Positions 13,401-25,062 of a stretch of DNA of 64,000 nt are shown here, one piece after another (position 1 is the first letter of the stretch; every line of letters starts with the position of its first letter). The stretch is from Melampsora larici-populina 98AG31 (lineage: Eukaryota > Basidiomycota > Pucciniomycetes > Pucciniales > Melampsoraceae): positions 1,419,949 to 1,483,948 of the forward strand of contig NW_006768779.1 in NCBI RefSeq assembly GCF_000204055.1, given 5' to 3'. The position numbers and the translations under genes are program-made. The notes beneath the pieces are model-generated. The model had not been told where the DNA came from and did no database searches. It saw only the letters and a list, made by a program, of their open reading frames with translations.

Positions 13401-14811
13401 TTTCGTGAAATTAGCATGATGAAGGTCTTGATGATTGGTATGATAAATTCATAATTCAACTTGTGCCCTCAATTTCCCACGCAAAGTAGACCATAGTTCC
13501 AAATTCAAATCTCTCCGTCGGCTCATATCCTGGTACCGTCAACATCGTCTTGCCCTTGATTTCCAACTGATCGACTTCTTCATTGGACAACGCAGTATTC
13601 AGTCTAACACACCAGTTGACTAGTCGATTTGATCTGTAGATGACACCTTCGTCGTGTAAGCGGACGAATGCCTCGACGACCGCTTTTGAAAGTTGCTACA
13701 AGCTTGCAAGATTGGTCAGACGTATGTTAGACTAAGCTAGAGAGCCTGTCAAGCTCACTGGATCCATGGTAAACCTTGCTCGACTCCAATCATACGAAGC
13801 ACCGAGACGATTCAATTGATTGGTGATGCATGATTGATACCTATCCAAAAAAAACAGAAGTTAAATAGGATCTCATAGACACTCGTCAAGGCGGATAGAA
13901 ATCACTCTTCTTTCCAGGAGAATACCCTCTCCAAAAACTTTTCACGTCCTAGATCATGTCGGGTTTGACCTGTAGATTTGAATAGTCGTTTCTCTACAAC
14001 CGATTGCGTTGAAATACCAGCATGATCAAAGCCGGGATTGAACAGCACCGTCTTGCCTAACATCCGGTTCCTATGAGATTGAATTTAGCAAAGATTGGAA
14101 TACTCGAGCCTGGTGATGTAGGGGCAACCAACCATCTCACCAACGTATCTTGGATAGCAATTGTCAAAGCATGGCCAATATGCAAACTTCCGGTTACGTT
14201 TGGGGGTGGAGCCGGTACGACGAACATTCCAGCGGGTTTGATGTCCCCATCTGGTCCATATTCGGGTTCAAAGAATCCAGATTTGACCCACCAAGAGTAC
14301 CAAGCCGCTTCCACAGCAGGTGGGTTGTATCCATTTGCCATTGGGTTACTCATATCTTGCAAAACAGATATACATTTTCGGTCAGAAACGCATAATAATG
14401 ATAACCCATTAACTTGAGAAAGAACACTTACCTTTTTTCTCTCCATCAGGGGTTAAATTCACAAATACTTCTTCCTCAGGTTTGATTGTCGCCTTTTCTT
14501 TCTTTGCAGCTCGGGGTGCCGTGGCATCTTTAGGTAAGATCGGCTGAGTAAAGTTCAAGGTTAAGGATTCCAGCTACTGTGGTACGGATTTCAAGATCTA
14601 TAATATAACACTGACTCCCTTGGTTGCTCTGATTGCGGCTCTCTGTGCTTCTTTTGCAGCCCGTTTTACTGTGCGATCGGTAAAATGATTCACAGGATCA
14701 GTCAAGTCTAAATCAATTTGAGATGTGTCGGTTAACTTCGAGATACTTACATGCGCTTTTGGAGATTTCTTCGGTAGGTGGCTTCCCTGCCGGGGCATCG
14801 GAGGCAGACAT
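10424..14811 (-). CDS. VAS1: Valyl-tRNA synthetase (cytosolic/mitochondrial)
   Basis: A class Ia aminoacyl-tRNA synthetase that charges tRNA-Val. The start ATG at 14811 ([15 protein letters not shown]) is joined across a short intron to [20 protein letters not shown]. The catalytic domain shows [15 protein letters not shown] (the HIGH motif, about 14160-14220), the CP1 editing region around 12800-13200 ([18 protein letters not shown]) and [12 protein letters not shown] (the KMSKS loop, about 12110-12140). The anticodon-binding domain ([16 protein letters not shown], about 11220-11260) follows. The C-terminal valyl-specific coiled coil ([17 protein letters not shown]) ends in [11 protein letters not shown] and the stop at 10424. 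About 15 short introns interrupt the gene. In fungi one gene usually supplies both cytosol and mitochondria. The N-terminal extension here is short and Lys/Ala-rich, and I cannot tell whether an upstream start adds a mitochondrial presequence. Confidence 0.95.
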
Positions 14812-15828
14812 GGAATGTCGAGTGGAAGAAATGTAATGTCTTGGATAGAATGGGCGAATTGAAGTTTTGAAGATCTGATAGCGCATTCAACTTGAAGCCA
14901 AAAGTCCAAGCTCTGCTCCGGAGAAATTTGACTGTCATGTATATTTACTCTCCACATGTAAATGACCCGGCCATGCGGTGGTAACGGCGGAAGTACTGTA
15001 AGCCCCGGGGCTACTCGAGGGCGGCCAGGAACCCCATCGGGTCGTCCAAGGTCAGTCTTACTGAGGAGGTCACATGCTGATGATTCAGGAAACATGCTCT
15101 TCATGGCTATGACTGAAGGAGTTGCTGTGCTCGCATATTTCCCTGCAACACTGGAAGAAACAATTTATGATGTTTGAATGGCTGCACATTCACCACTACA
15201 TTCACAAAGTGAGAGTAATTGGAGATAGTAAGCTCAATTTTTTTAGAAAAAGTCTTCACTTCAAATGGGTTGAAGTGCAAAGCATGAAACGTAACTTTAT
15301 GATTGGTGGTTTACATCAGAGGTATGACGTCAGGTCATTGGATTATTTGGTAGGGATATATGCAGAGTAGCCGTGAGCCAGGCTTGGCCATCAAAAAAAG
15401 GACAGGTCTTGCCGCTCGATTGATACATCAACTTTTTATGATTTGTTTGACGCAGACCAAGTTGTGAATTGGGCTCCACCCACTTAAAAGACGTCTTGAA
15501 AGCATATCAATCTAGAGATTAAAGTAAGGTAAATAAGGATACTAGAAGGGTTCAAAATAGTTACTGAAGAGAACCAAGATACTGAAGGACAGTTCCTAAA
15601 GGCTCGTGACCCCACAGCTACTGTGTAACCGGACTGAGATCATCACTTCATGTCCAGGAAGTGAGGTGTAGATCCAACATTGAAGTACCCAAAAGAGCAC
15701 GGCGGGATTTCGAGCTCTGAGGGTATTGGAAGCTGGACCAAGCAGACCTTGAGAATGGTACAAAGCTCAGCATTTCGATCGATGTCTCAGGTAAATTTAA
15801 TGAGCGAATCCCGAAGTTTGAATTGACG
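14812..15828. other. Intergenic, upstream of VAS1
   Basis: The first 200 bp are GC-rich (CCCCGGGGCTACTCGAGGGC near 15003) and probably form the VAS1 promoter. The remainder has no recognisable gene. A short open frame at 15122-15370 has no family resemblance. Confidence 0.5.
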
Positions 15829-15837
15829 GTAAACCCC
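15829..15837. repeat. 9-bp target-site duplication (left copy)
   Basis: GTAAACCCC here is repeated exactly at 16639-16647. The two copies sit immediately outside the matching terminal inverted repeats of the 801-bp element between them. Confidence 0.9.
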
Positions 15838-16638
15838 TAAGCTTAACTAAGCCCCTCTCGGACGAGCGAGTAGTCGAGAGAGGGGCTTAAATGGGACTCG
15901 CGTTTCATGGTGGGAGAGCTCCAGAAATTAAGTACCTTTATGTACTTTTCTGGAGCTCTCCTCAAATACTCATTGTGGGATTTCTCAAGGTTCAGGTATG
16001 TGTAGCTTCATGAGAAGCTACACAACCTCGTACCACTTTCAGCAAGATTTGTTGGAAGTAAGGGTATTCAAAACGGATTTCCAGTTTGTTGCAATGTGTA
16101 GCTGGCTATTTCAGACCAGGAGGCTGAAATGGCAGCTTTGTCGGAAACTACCAATTTCTTGACAAAACACCACAAGGGTTTCGTCTTCGTAAAAACAATA
16201 AAGGACCTCGCGCCACCGGGATAAGTGTCCCTCGATATCCAAGGGTTTTGATGAATATCTTAAGGGTTTTAGCTTTTATCCATTTCGGCGGCAGTTTCGG
16301 CGAAGGACCAAACATCCAAATCTCGGTGAAGGCCAGTACAGGCCTGTACTGGCATGCTTAGGCTGTTACAGGAGGACGTAAGAAACCATTTGCGCAACGT
16401 TTCCTGAAAGCGTCACAGCTCTCAGTTGTTGATGAAAGTGGTACGAGGTTGTGTAGCTCCTCATGAAGGAGAACATACCTGAACCTTGAGAAATCCTACG
16501 GTGAGGAATTGAGGAGAGCTCCAGAAAAGTACATAAAGGCACTTAATTTCTGGAGCTCTCCCGCCATGAAACGCGAGTCCGATATAAGCCCCTCTGCGAG
16601 GGCGCGGCGAACGCGCTAGAGGGGCTTAGTTAAGCTTA
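15838..16638. mobile_element. 801-bp MULE-like foldback/MITE element
   Basis: A non-autonomous DNA transposon with long inverted arms, about 15838-16047 and 16426-16638 (roughly 210 bp each, close to 90% identical by eye). Both ends read TAAGCTTAACTAAGCCCCTC inward. A 9-bp duplication (GTAAACCCC) lies exactly outside both ends. Long arms with a 9-bp duplication are typical of Mutator-like elements. Each arm contains two smaller hairpins: AAGCCCCTCTC/GAGAGGGGCTT at the tip and GGAGAGCTCCAGAAA/CTTTTCTGGAGCTCTCC further in. The roughly 380-bp centre has no coding frame, so the element depends on a transposase elsewhere. It lies between the divergent VAS1 and ketopantoate-reductase genes, and its right end is only 111 bp before the reductase ATG. 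Confidence 0.92.
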
Positions 16639-16647
16639 GTAAACCCC
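16639..16647. repeat. 9-bp target-site duplication (right copy)
   Basis: GTAAACCCC, identical to 15829-15837. Confidence 0.9.
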
Positions 16648-16749
16648 CGAAAAAAGTGGCAAACCTTTGTCGATGTCAGTTTCGTTTTTTTGGTTTCGAT
16701 CGCAGTTGATCACTACCACACAATCCAATTCTCGACTCATTGAATCATC

Positions 16750-18635
16750 ATGTCTGAAGCTGAACAACCACACGAAGTGCTCTTGATCGGTCTTGGTGCT
16801 GTAGGTTAGCACATACCCCTTGCTTATGTACACATCACCCACTAGACTGAAACGGTACATGCATTAATACCTTGGTGTTGCATTCCCAACGAAATCCAAA
16901 CCGAACACTTCAATGATCGATAGGTGGAGTATATTCTTATGTTCTTGAACAATCTAAAAGATGTCGAGTCACTGCAATTGCTCGTTCGGCATATGATTCA
17001 ATTCAACAAGATGGTCTTACCATTCGATCTCAAAAATTCGGTGTGATCTCAAATTGGAAACCTTATCGAGTACTACGTAAAGCTGAAGAAGCTACCGATC
17101 GTAATTATCGATTGATCATTTGTACTTTCAAATGTCTTCCTGACCTTTTAGTAAGTTTGATTCTCTTCTTGAGATTCATCATCATCATCAATGGATCTTC
17201 ATCTGATTTAACTTCTTTGATACCATCAGCCTACTACGACCATCTTGGCACCTTTTTTGATCCCTTTCTGTGGTACCTCTCCCAATGATAAACCCAAAGC
17301 AAAACCTCCAACTGTGGTCTTGATTCAGTTAGTGTTCTGCTGACTAAAAGATGAAAATACCGTCTAACCTTTTACGCCTTTCTGATGTATAGAAATGGAA
17401 TTGGAATCGAACAACCCATAGCAGAAGCTTTCCCTTCAATTCATATTATCAGTACTGTAGCATGGATCGGCGCCAATTTAATTTCAAAACCTAATCAACC
17501 TACAATTATTGAACATGGAAAGATGGAAAAACTAGTCTTTGGTTTATATGATGGTGAAGGATTTGGACCAAGTGTTTTGAATGATCGAGATCCAGGTGAA
17601 TCAGGTCATTTTGTGGATGGTCTATTAAAAGAAGATGGTACAAGTTTAGAAGGTAATTCAAGAGATGAAAAAAGAAGTTTAGGGAAAATCGAAGTGGATT
17701 TGTTGGCTAGTTTACTTAAAGATGGAGGTGGTCAAATTGAAGTTTTAGAACATATTCAACCTGCGAGATGGGCTAAGAATCTTTGGAACGCTGCTTTTTC
17801 TACCATGGTATATTCATTTCTGATTTTCTAGCCAAGTTTTTGATCATGTGTTAATCAAAAAGGTTCGCTTTTGTCATCTCATCCAACAGTGCTCCTTATC
17901 CAGATCACCAGTTAGTGCGCTGATAGCACCCGAAGTACTTCCTCATACCTTACCGGTCGTTCGACGAACGATGCTCGAGATGATCTATGTAGCTCGAGCA
18001 CTGGGATATCGAGAAATCGATTTACCTGCCAAAGCAGTCGATGATACCATCCAACTTACGATCTCACACTATCAAGGCTCTCAATCTCAAAACAATGAAG
18101 ATGTGTTCGAGGAGGATGAAGAAGAGGAAGAAGGAAAAGAAGAAACTAAACATACTACTTTCAAGCCTAGTATGTTACTTGACCTAGAAAACGGCCGACC
18201 AATGGAGCTAGAACCAATAGTAGGAGCTGTACTTGATCGTGCACGCGCAAAAGCCATCGAGACTCCTCGGCTAGACCTGTTTGAGTACCCTTTTCTCCAT
18301 TTTATGTTCTACTTCTAACAATGCAACTTACTGGAACTCTTTGATGCTCTTGATCGCAAAGGCTTTATTCTGCTCTCAAAGTCTCACAAGAAGCAGCTGC
18401 TCGAACACACGCATCCAGATTACAAAGTCAAGCTCAAGAACAACATTTACACGTTTGGGCGATGAGAAAACCAAGTGTGGGTGGTTCCGGTACATCAGAT
18501 AGTAGAGAGGCATGGATAAAAGAAGTCGAACGAAGAGGTAAATTAGGGGCAGTTGATGGTCATGGGAAACATGGATCATCCTCCTTGAAAAATTCACTTT
18601 CTGGTCGACCAAAAGTCACTGGACAACCATTGTGA
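16750..18635 (+). CDS. 2-dehydropantoate 2-reductase-like (ketopantoate reductase, ApbA/PanE family)
   Basis: Family role: NADPH-dependent reduction of ketopantoate to pantoate in pantothenate/CoA synthesis. Fungi carry several paralogues, some of unknown substrate. The N-terminal Rossmann motif is VLLIGLGAVGGVYSY, interrupted after the Val codon by the first intron (16805-16923). The nucleotide-binding strand YRLIICTFKCLPDLL and the family motif VVLIQNGIGIEQPIAEAFP (about 17318-17430) follow. The C-terminal helical domain is in 17900-18630. An acidic low-complexity insert (EDEEEEEGKEE, about 18108-18145) lengthens this domain compared with bacterial PanE. The last exon joins at LDLLYSALKVSQEAAAR and ends GRPKVTGQPL with the stop at 18633-18635. 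It is convergent with SEC13. The foldback element ending at 16638 occupies its proximal promoter. Confidence 0.8.
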
Positions 18636-19067
18636 AGAGCTTCAAGTTCATAAGTGGTCTCCTGCTTTTGAAGCACTCACTATATAAATAGTCTTATTGA
18701 ATCATTACATGTACGTCGTCAAATTTGCAGCAATATAAAATCATGTTATACTTTGTATGGGTGTCTATTCCACTATTCTAAATCACGTGTAAGCATAGAT
18801 TGCAATGCCAGTTGAGGATAGAAACAATTTGTTTAAATGACAAAGAGCCTTTAGCAAACCTTGTTGACAGTTGGAATCAAGTCTAATAGAAAAAGACAAA
18901 ACAAAGAACGGCGCTGGCAATCTGAGAAAAATCCGCAGGGTTTTTTTGATTATTGTTACAGTTCTCCAGCATCTTTGACTGTAGCCAAGGGCTGCCACCG
19001 AACAGACTCTGATATCACGTCACATACACACATTCAGATATCAAGTGGATAATTGCAATATGAAATT
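18636..19067. other. Intergenic between convergent genes
   Basis: Holds the 3' flanks of the reductase (plus) and SEC13 (minus). No gene or repeat seen. Confidence 0.6.
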
Positions 19068-20607
19068 TCACTGCTGCATCTCCGACACGCATTCCTGCAA
19101 AGAAAGACAAACATATTTGTCAATTAATAATCCATTTTGGTGAAAACTTGAATGATTGAGCAAAGTTTCCTTACCCAACGGCCTTTCAAGTTCTCCTTCC
19201 ATAAACTAATCTTTCCATCACCCACACAAACAGCTAAAACATTACCACCTAAACTCCAACTAACTCTCCAAACCGGACTACCAAACTTTTGATGGTTTCC
19301 CGTAGGATTAGATCCACCATTAGAAGGATCTAAGGTATGTTGAACCCAAGGAGATTTAGGACCATCTTGAGTCCAAACATTCACAAGTTGATCTTGACCA
19401 GCTGAAGCTAAATAAGTACGAGAAAGTCCAATGTTGGGAGAATAGGCAAGATCTCGAATCCAATCTGTATGAGCTCCTTCAAGTGTTTCTGATAATTCCC
19501 AAACGTGTGTGTGTGAATTAAGGGCCCAAATCTTCACTAATCCATCACAACCTCCTGTGGCAAATTTCTTGGGTTCTAGTGGTGAGTTTTGAGGTAGAGA
19601 GGCAGAGGTGAGAGAAGCAGGTTGGATGGCTGGTGCCCAGGAGACAGCGTTACAACCGATTGGATGAGCAACGAAAAGTGGAGCATCCCATGTACCGTCA
19701 TCTACAATCAAAGATACAGAAATGTTTAGGTAGAACAGTCTGATTTCAATGATATCGAGTATGGGATATACCTTTGAAAGTTAATACCGAAACTTTTCCA
19801 TCTGAGCTCGCACAAGCCAAGATTGGACCGTACTCATGTGGAGCCCATGAGATCGAATTGACTAATCTCAGGACGCGTTTCGAATAGTGGGAAAGATGAG
19901 AAAATCAGATCCAAGATAATTTTCCAAAAAGAATAGGAAGATGACTCTAACCAGAAGCAGAATGCAAGGTATGTTCTTTAATCTTTTCCCAACTACCAGC
20001 TTGTTTCGAAGGCGCGCCTGAGGTGGGACCAGAATGGGTTTCCCTCCAGACAAAGATTTTACCATCGTAGGAACAGGAAGCGAGAATAGAGCCAACTGAA
20101 ATTCCATAACATCATTGTAAATTTCACTGAAAAGATATCTAATAGTGGTCAGATGACTAACATTTCGGATGAGCCCAGCTCACTTGCCATACTGGACCGT
20201 CGTGACTGAGATGCAGATAGACAAATCGAAAGTATAAGTCTTGATTGAGACATGGAAGAGCGAGTCAAATACTTTCTTACCCTCTGAGAGTATCTACAAG
20301 TTGATACTTTGGTTCTACAGCTGAAGGATCGACGACATCAAAGATCTTGATAGTACGATCGGATGAACAAGTCGCTAGTCGTTTTCCATAAAAGTCCATT
20401 TGGGCATCATGCTGTAATTTCATGTATCATTTAAAAGATGTTTCGATTTGAAGATTAAGGATTAAGCGGAATGTCTTACAATCATATCTTCATGTTGAGT
20501 TTCGATTTGAAGTGGAAGTGAAGTTGAATTTGGTGAGACCTATGAATTGAATGGTTGGTCAGTTTGATTGTCTGTTAGTTTTGAATGTTTATTATTGTGG
20601 TTACCAT
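19068..20607 (-). CDS. SEC13: SEC13, COPII coat / nuclear pore WD40 protein
   Basis: A seven-bladed (six plus one) WD40 protein that pairs with SEC31 in the COPII outer coat on ER exit sites. In fungi it also belongs to the Y-complex of the nuclear pore and the SEA complex. The N-terminus reads [20 protein letters not shown], followed by [19 protein letters not shown] and RTIKIFDV, the family signature. Later blades include [49 protein letters not shown] and [20 protein letters not shown]. The protein ends [17 protein letters not shown] after a final intron, with the stop at 19068-19070. Exon 1 contributes only the ATG (20605-20607). The next intron is 20540-20604, and exon 2 starts with the Val codon. 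About seven exons. It is divergent from WHI2 across 1.1 kb. Confidence 0.95.
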
Positions 20608-21716
20608 GATGAATGATGAGTGATGGTGACGGGGTTCGGTGATGAGGTTGTTGTTGATGGTCAAATGTGATTCTTGATGGTTTTGGTCAACAAGCTGATC
20701 AGAATCAGATCTCGTCATCAGTGAACAGAGTTAGATGTCACTACAGTGTCACTGGTACTACTTCAACCTGTCACATTTTCCCATATGCCTTTCACACATA
20801 ACACCGTGGTACTTATCATCATGACTCAAGCAAACCAGATAAAATGTAAAACAAGGGTATAGGAAGTAAAACATGATATGATTATATTGGACAATTCATA
20901 AATGATGACTGGGAAGAGCCTTGTGTGTGGGAGGTATGAAAGGCAGGTTTCACTATGTTTGCTTTCTCTCTTGTAAATGTGGACCATGAGACTATGAAAG
21001 TATACATGACTTGAGTGGGATCCAGTCACCTACTTTTCTCTTTAAATAGGTGCCATCTTTTTCTTGTTACACTCTTACTTAATTTGCACTATTTAACTCA
21101 GCTTGTACGTGTGACAAAGGAAATGATTTCTTCTGCAGAAAAGCCCCTGATGACTTTGCAATCCACAATCTTCATGACAAATCAAAAGCTCAGAATATAT
21201 TTCTGTTTCTATCTTTCCTTCTCTTGGTTTATGGTTAATCCTTTAGGCTAGGAAGAAAAATGCAGCATGTTGCTTCTAGACTGATGTTGTTGATTGGATG
21301 ATCCTCAAGCTGCATGAGGTCTTCTTTCTTTCTATCTTTCTAATCTTCTTGTTTCCCCTCTCAAATTCTTCCCCCACCTGAGGCTGTGGTTGATATTGAG
21401 GTAAAGCATTAAGGTTTATGGCTTTTTGGATTTAAGAAGCTCTGGTTGCCACTGGATGATTTGCTTTGATTTGATTGAATCTGATGAGCTTACTTGATTC
21501 TGCTGCAGTTTGATGAATGGTTGTTTTGTATTTTCTACAAAATTGACTGGATTAAAATTAAGTTTGGTGATGAAATTATGAAATTTGTAATTTGATTTTG
21601 AATTTCATTGAAGTGGTCATCTGAATTTTTAACTTTTCACTAAAAACTCTTTTCACAAACTTACCCTTCAACTCAATTCACTTCATTCTCCAATCTACCC
21701 TTCAAATCAAACAAAC
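20608..21716. other. Divergent promoter region between SEC13 and WHI2
   Basis: No gene recognised. The SEC13 side has TGATG/GATGATGA runs. The WHI2 side (21600-21716) is a C/T-rich leader (cttttcac, ttcactcc, aatctaccc), common upstream of fungal start sites. Confidence 0.6.
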
Positions 21717-23066
21717 ATGACTCAAGTCTTGGCTCCAGCTCCAGTTCCTGAAGCTGTCTTATTATCTCCTCCTACTTTACCATCAAATCAAAATCAATCA
21801 TCTCTCAATCAAAACAATCATGTCAATCTCGATTTACGGAACTATAGGATCACCATCGATCGTGAATCATTAATGGAATTACCTGAAAGTGTACTACTTT
21901 GTCTTTTTCCTAATGGTTTCGTCTTCAATCAACGTCAACAACAAACCAATTCTTATCCTCAAAATCAATCGAGATTTATTCAAGATCATGGTGTCACTCT
22001 AGATGATGTAGAAGATGATGATGATGTTTATTATGTCGATGTTAGTTCATTTTTCATTTTGGTTTTTGATCTTCGATTTTAGAATCGTATTGATTTGTCA
22101 TCTCATCTCATCTCATCACTTCTTTTTTACTTAGTTCGATGGTGCATGTTTATCGTTCATTCTTAAATTCTTCAACGAATCTCGTATCTCTTACTATGGA
22201 ACCGATCCTCCACCACAAGATTCACCGGCTCCTCCTCAACAATTACCTTCTCCACTTTTCTACAAACAAGCTATCATTGTACTTCGTGAAGAACTTGAAT
22301 ACTTTGCTGTACCATCTCATAAACCAGATGATGGATCAGATCCTCATACTTATCAATTGAAGAAACTTTGTGGTGATCAAATATTAGAGAGACGTAGTAT
22401 CTTCACACCTCTTCAACGGAACATCAATCGTGAAAACAATGTGGCTGAACAACATCTAATCGATATGTTGTGCATGAGGTAACATCATTTCTCTATCTTT
22501 TACTCGAAAGCATTCACACTTACAACCTTCAATCCCGAAATGGAATGCTTTTACATTTTACAACAGTGGTTTCAATCGAGAAGATGAATGGGGATACCGG
22601 TCTATCGAACCTCGAAGATGTTGTATCACCTCACTTGCTCTTGTGCTTCTCAAAACAGGTATCACTCATGATCACCCACCTGGACACCCATCCACCGGAC
22701 CTCAAAGTCCTACTCAGATGAATCCTCGGGTCAGCAATCAGCAACTTACAACGGCTCAAAAACTCTTGTTGTTCTGGCGAAAACCTGCCGTGAGTTATCT
22801 CGTTCTATCTCCGCAAACCTTGTGCAACGATCGTCTTCAGAGTATCAGAACTCATCTGGTTTGCTTTTATAGCGAAAATGTTGGTGGGATGCTACGGAGG
22901 TCTCCTTGCCTATTCCAAAGCAGGAGAAGCCTTTGGATGTGAAACTTTGGGCTCGAAGGGTTTGGACGCTCGAGTTAAGCTTGGTGAGTGTGGAATCCTA
23001 CTATCTTTCTCTCAAATCGATCTCAATCGTTAATCTTGAATCTTTTTTTTTTGGAAACAGATTTGA
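21717..23066 (+). CDS. WHI2: WHI2-like general stress-response protein (BTB/KCTD-type)
   Basis: In yeast, Whi2 with Psr1/Psr2 phosphatases activates the Msn2 stress response and restrains TORC1 on low amino acids. The BTB-type core appears as NYRITIDRESLMELPESVLL then CLFPNGFV, and, after intron 1, FDGACLSFILKFFNESRISY. Exon 3 adds GFNREDEWGYRSIEPRRCC and ITSLALVLLKTG. Exon 4 gives RKCWWDATEVSLPIPKQE and VKLWARRVWTLELSL, the strongly conserved WHI2 tail. Exons: 21717-22040, 22135-22478, 22567-22789, 22873-22983 and 23061-23066, totalling 335 residues in one frame. The last exon encodes only Ile and the stop. The N-terminus (Ala/Pro/Asn-rich) and an Asp-rich loop (DDVEDDDDVYYVD) are lineage-specific. 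Confidence 0.9.
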
Positions 23067-23877
23067 TCTTCCTTTTTTTCTTCTTGCTCGTTTGTAGTTC
23101 TTGTGGCGGATCGGCTGCTTTGATCTATGTTTTGTCTTTATCATGGCACCCTTTCTTTTTGTTTGCATGATACCTGCTTTTCATTTCACTTTTAATCTCA
23201 TGAAGCATGTTGTGATCCCTCTTTGTCAGTATTCTCATTCTATTCACTCTTCATGAACACATCATCCCAAGTATGATGTTTTTCGAGAGGTATAGTTTGT
23301 TGGGTTTTACTATATGTTTGCCCCCCTGGATCTCACCAGTTCACATTTTGACTTCTTTTCTTCAATTATGTTCAATTTTCATTTCACTTAGCTCTAGTTT
23401 TCTTTCTCTTCTTTTTTCTATTCAATTCTGAAATAAGTCTTGTTTCAATCAATGATTTCTATCCATCATTTTTCAATGCGCGGAAGTTGATTTTTTTTCA
23501 ATTTGTATACATTTATCTATCTTTTCTTTTTCCATTTATTAATGTGTTTTTTCTTACTACTCTTTTCAATACTTTCTCTTATTGCTTATTGCTTATTGTG
23601 TTCGAGTTCATTTTTGTCATTTTTTTTTCTTTTATAGGTGCTTGTTATCTGTACAAAGTCATTTTTTTCTTTGGAAGTCTCTTTCTTGTGATATTGAAGT
23701 ACTCTGAATCATCAGTCAGTATTGTGGTACATAGTAGTTTTTTCTTTGTGAGTCGAATTCAATGATTCATTTATTCTTTCCAACAAACAACATCTTTATG
23801 TTGTACAGAATCAAATAACAACAGTTTCTTCACGACTTGATAATACTTAGAAAGAAATATAATTTGATATAAGGGTT
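23067..23877. other. Convergent 3' region, T-rich
   Basis: Very T-rich on the plus strand (runs of 6-9 T, especially 23400-23660). An open frame at 23487-23765 is made mostly of Phe/Leu/Ile from these T tracts and is not believable as a gene. It holds the 3' UTR of WHI2 and the 3' flank of the minus-strand gene at 23878. Confidence 0.6.
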
Positions 23878-24281
23878 CTAGTAGAGATGTTTCCAAGGAT
23901 CTTCAATCATTGAAGGTTTGTAATAGCCTTCTCCGTTGTTCGTCTTGGGTCTCTGTTTGCAAACAAGTCAGCAAGCAGTTAGGGAGAGCAATCATGAACG
24001 AAGAGATTAACTTTTGATACCTGTTTACCAACTTCATCATCCAAAGCTCTTTGATGAAACCCTGAAGGACCTTCTCTTCCCCTACCTCTTCCTCTTCCTC
24101 TTCCTCTACCTCTATCTCGTGGATTACTAACTCCGAATCCTCTTCCTCTTCCGCGTGAGTTGTGATGAGATGTGTTGGATGATTGAATTGATGGTGCTAT
24201 AGATTCACGTGTGATTGTACCGGCTCCAAATGAAGTAGGTAAACCGAAAGCTGATAAATCGGGTTCGTTTTGATCCGTCAT
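23878..24281 (-). CDS. Small RG-rich protein, possible MPLKIP/TTDN1-like
   Basis: A two-exon gene encoding about 112 residues. It starts MTDQNEPDLSAFGLPTSFGA at ATG 24281. The middle is an arginine-glycine tract (RGRGRGRGRGREG, about 24060-24115), typical of RNA-binding or methylated proteins. Exon 1 ends DDEVGKQ before a GTATCA donor. After an intron ending TTGCAAACAG the tail reads RPKTNNGEGYYKPSMIEDPW then KHLY, with the stop at 23878. The tail YYKPSM(I/L)xDPW resembles the conserved C-terminal motif I recall from the M-phase PLK1-interacting protein MPLKIP (TTDN1), also a short protein with a Gly/Arg-rich N-terminus. That match rests on one short motif and is an inference. Gene structure is well supported; function is not. 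Confidence 0.7.
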
Positions 24282-25062
24282 GGTAAAAGAAAACGGTCAA
24301 GTTGAAGTGATTTGATGAGAAAGTTGCAATGAAGTTTGGGTGATGAAAGAGTATCCGGCTTTGGGAAATTTGGTTTCTGGCCCCGGCCTATTTTCCACCC
24401 ACAGTATGATCCATCACACTTTTCAAGAAGATCAGAGACAGGGAAAGAAACTGAGTACTAGATGGTTCACAAATACTTCATTAACATGGTCGTGTCCTAG
24501 TTGACTAAATGGACGAGTGGTACGATGGTGGAAGAAACATGAATGCTCAGATTTCTATGAAGGTAAAGGAGGTCAACAGACTCTCAATTACCACTGGACA
24601 GAGACTGCTCAGCTTTAAATTTGGGTTCATTTTTATCTGATGGCGTCAATCATCACTCATCTCCAGCTCTACAGATCTCATTCGGATTGGAATGCTTGAA
24701 ATCTATATATTCATATTCTTGACGATCATCAACCACTTCAAGTTTCCTCTCCAGAAAATCAACATAGATTCAATAGAATCATCTATAAGCACAAAAAAAA
24801 ATAAACAACCGATAGATACACGCACAGAGACATCAAGCAGGACTCGCACAAGGATGTCGTATTGAAAAAAAAAACAAGCCAAAGACTGACATACGAACAG
24901 TAAAGAAAAAGTGATGAAAAGATCAGGATGACTGAATGGGAAAGAAATCTAGAAAGCTCTGGTCTCGGTTTAGGAACATCTAGTCTATTGATCTGATCCT
25001 GAGGAACTCTATTGAGACGAGCATCTATCTTGGCTTCAAGAACGCAGACGAGCTTCACTGAC
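24282..25062. other. Intergenic between the small RG-rich gene and AGC1
   Basis: Promoter side of the RG-rich gene, then the AGC1 3' region. A short A-rich stretch lies at 24788-24880. No gene recognised. Confidence 0.5.

Noticed and set aside
23487..23765. 92-codon hydrophobic open frame after WHI2
   Set aside because: It arises from T-rich DNA that reads as Phe/Leu/Ile; no splice or family support.
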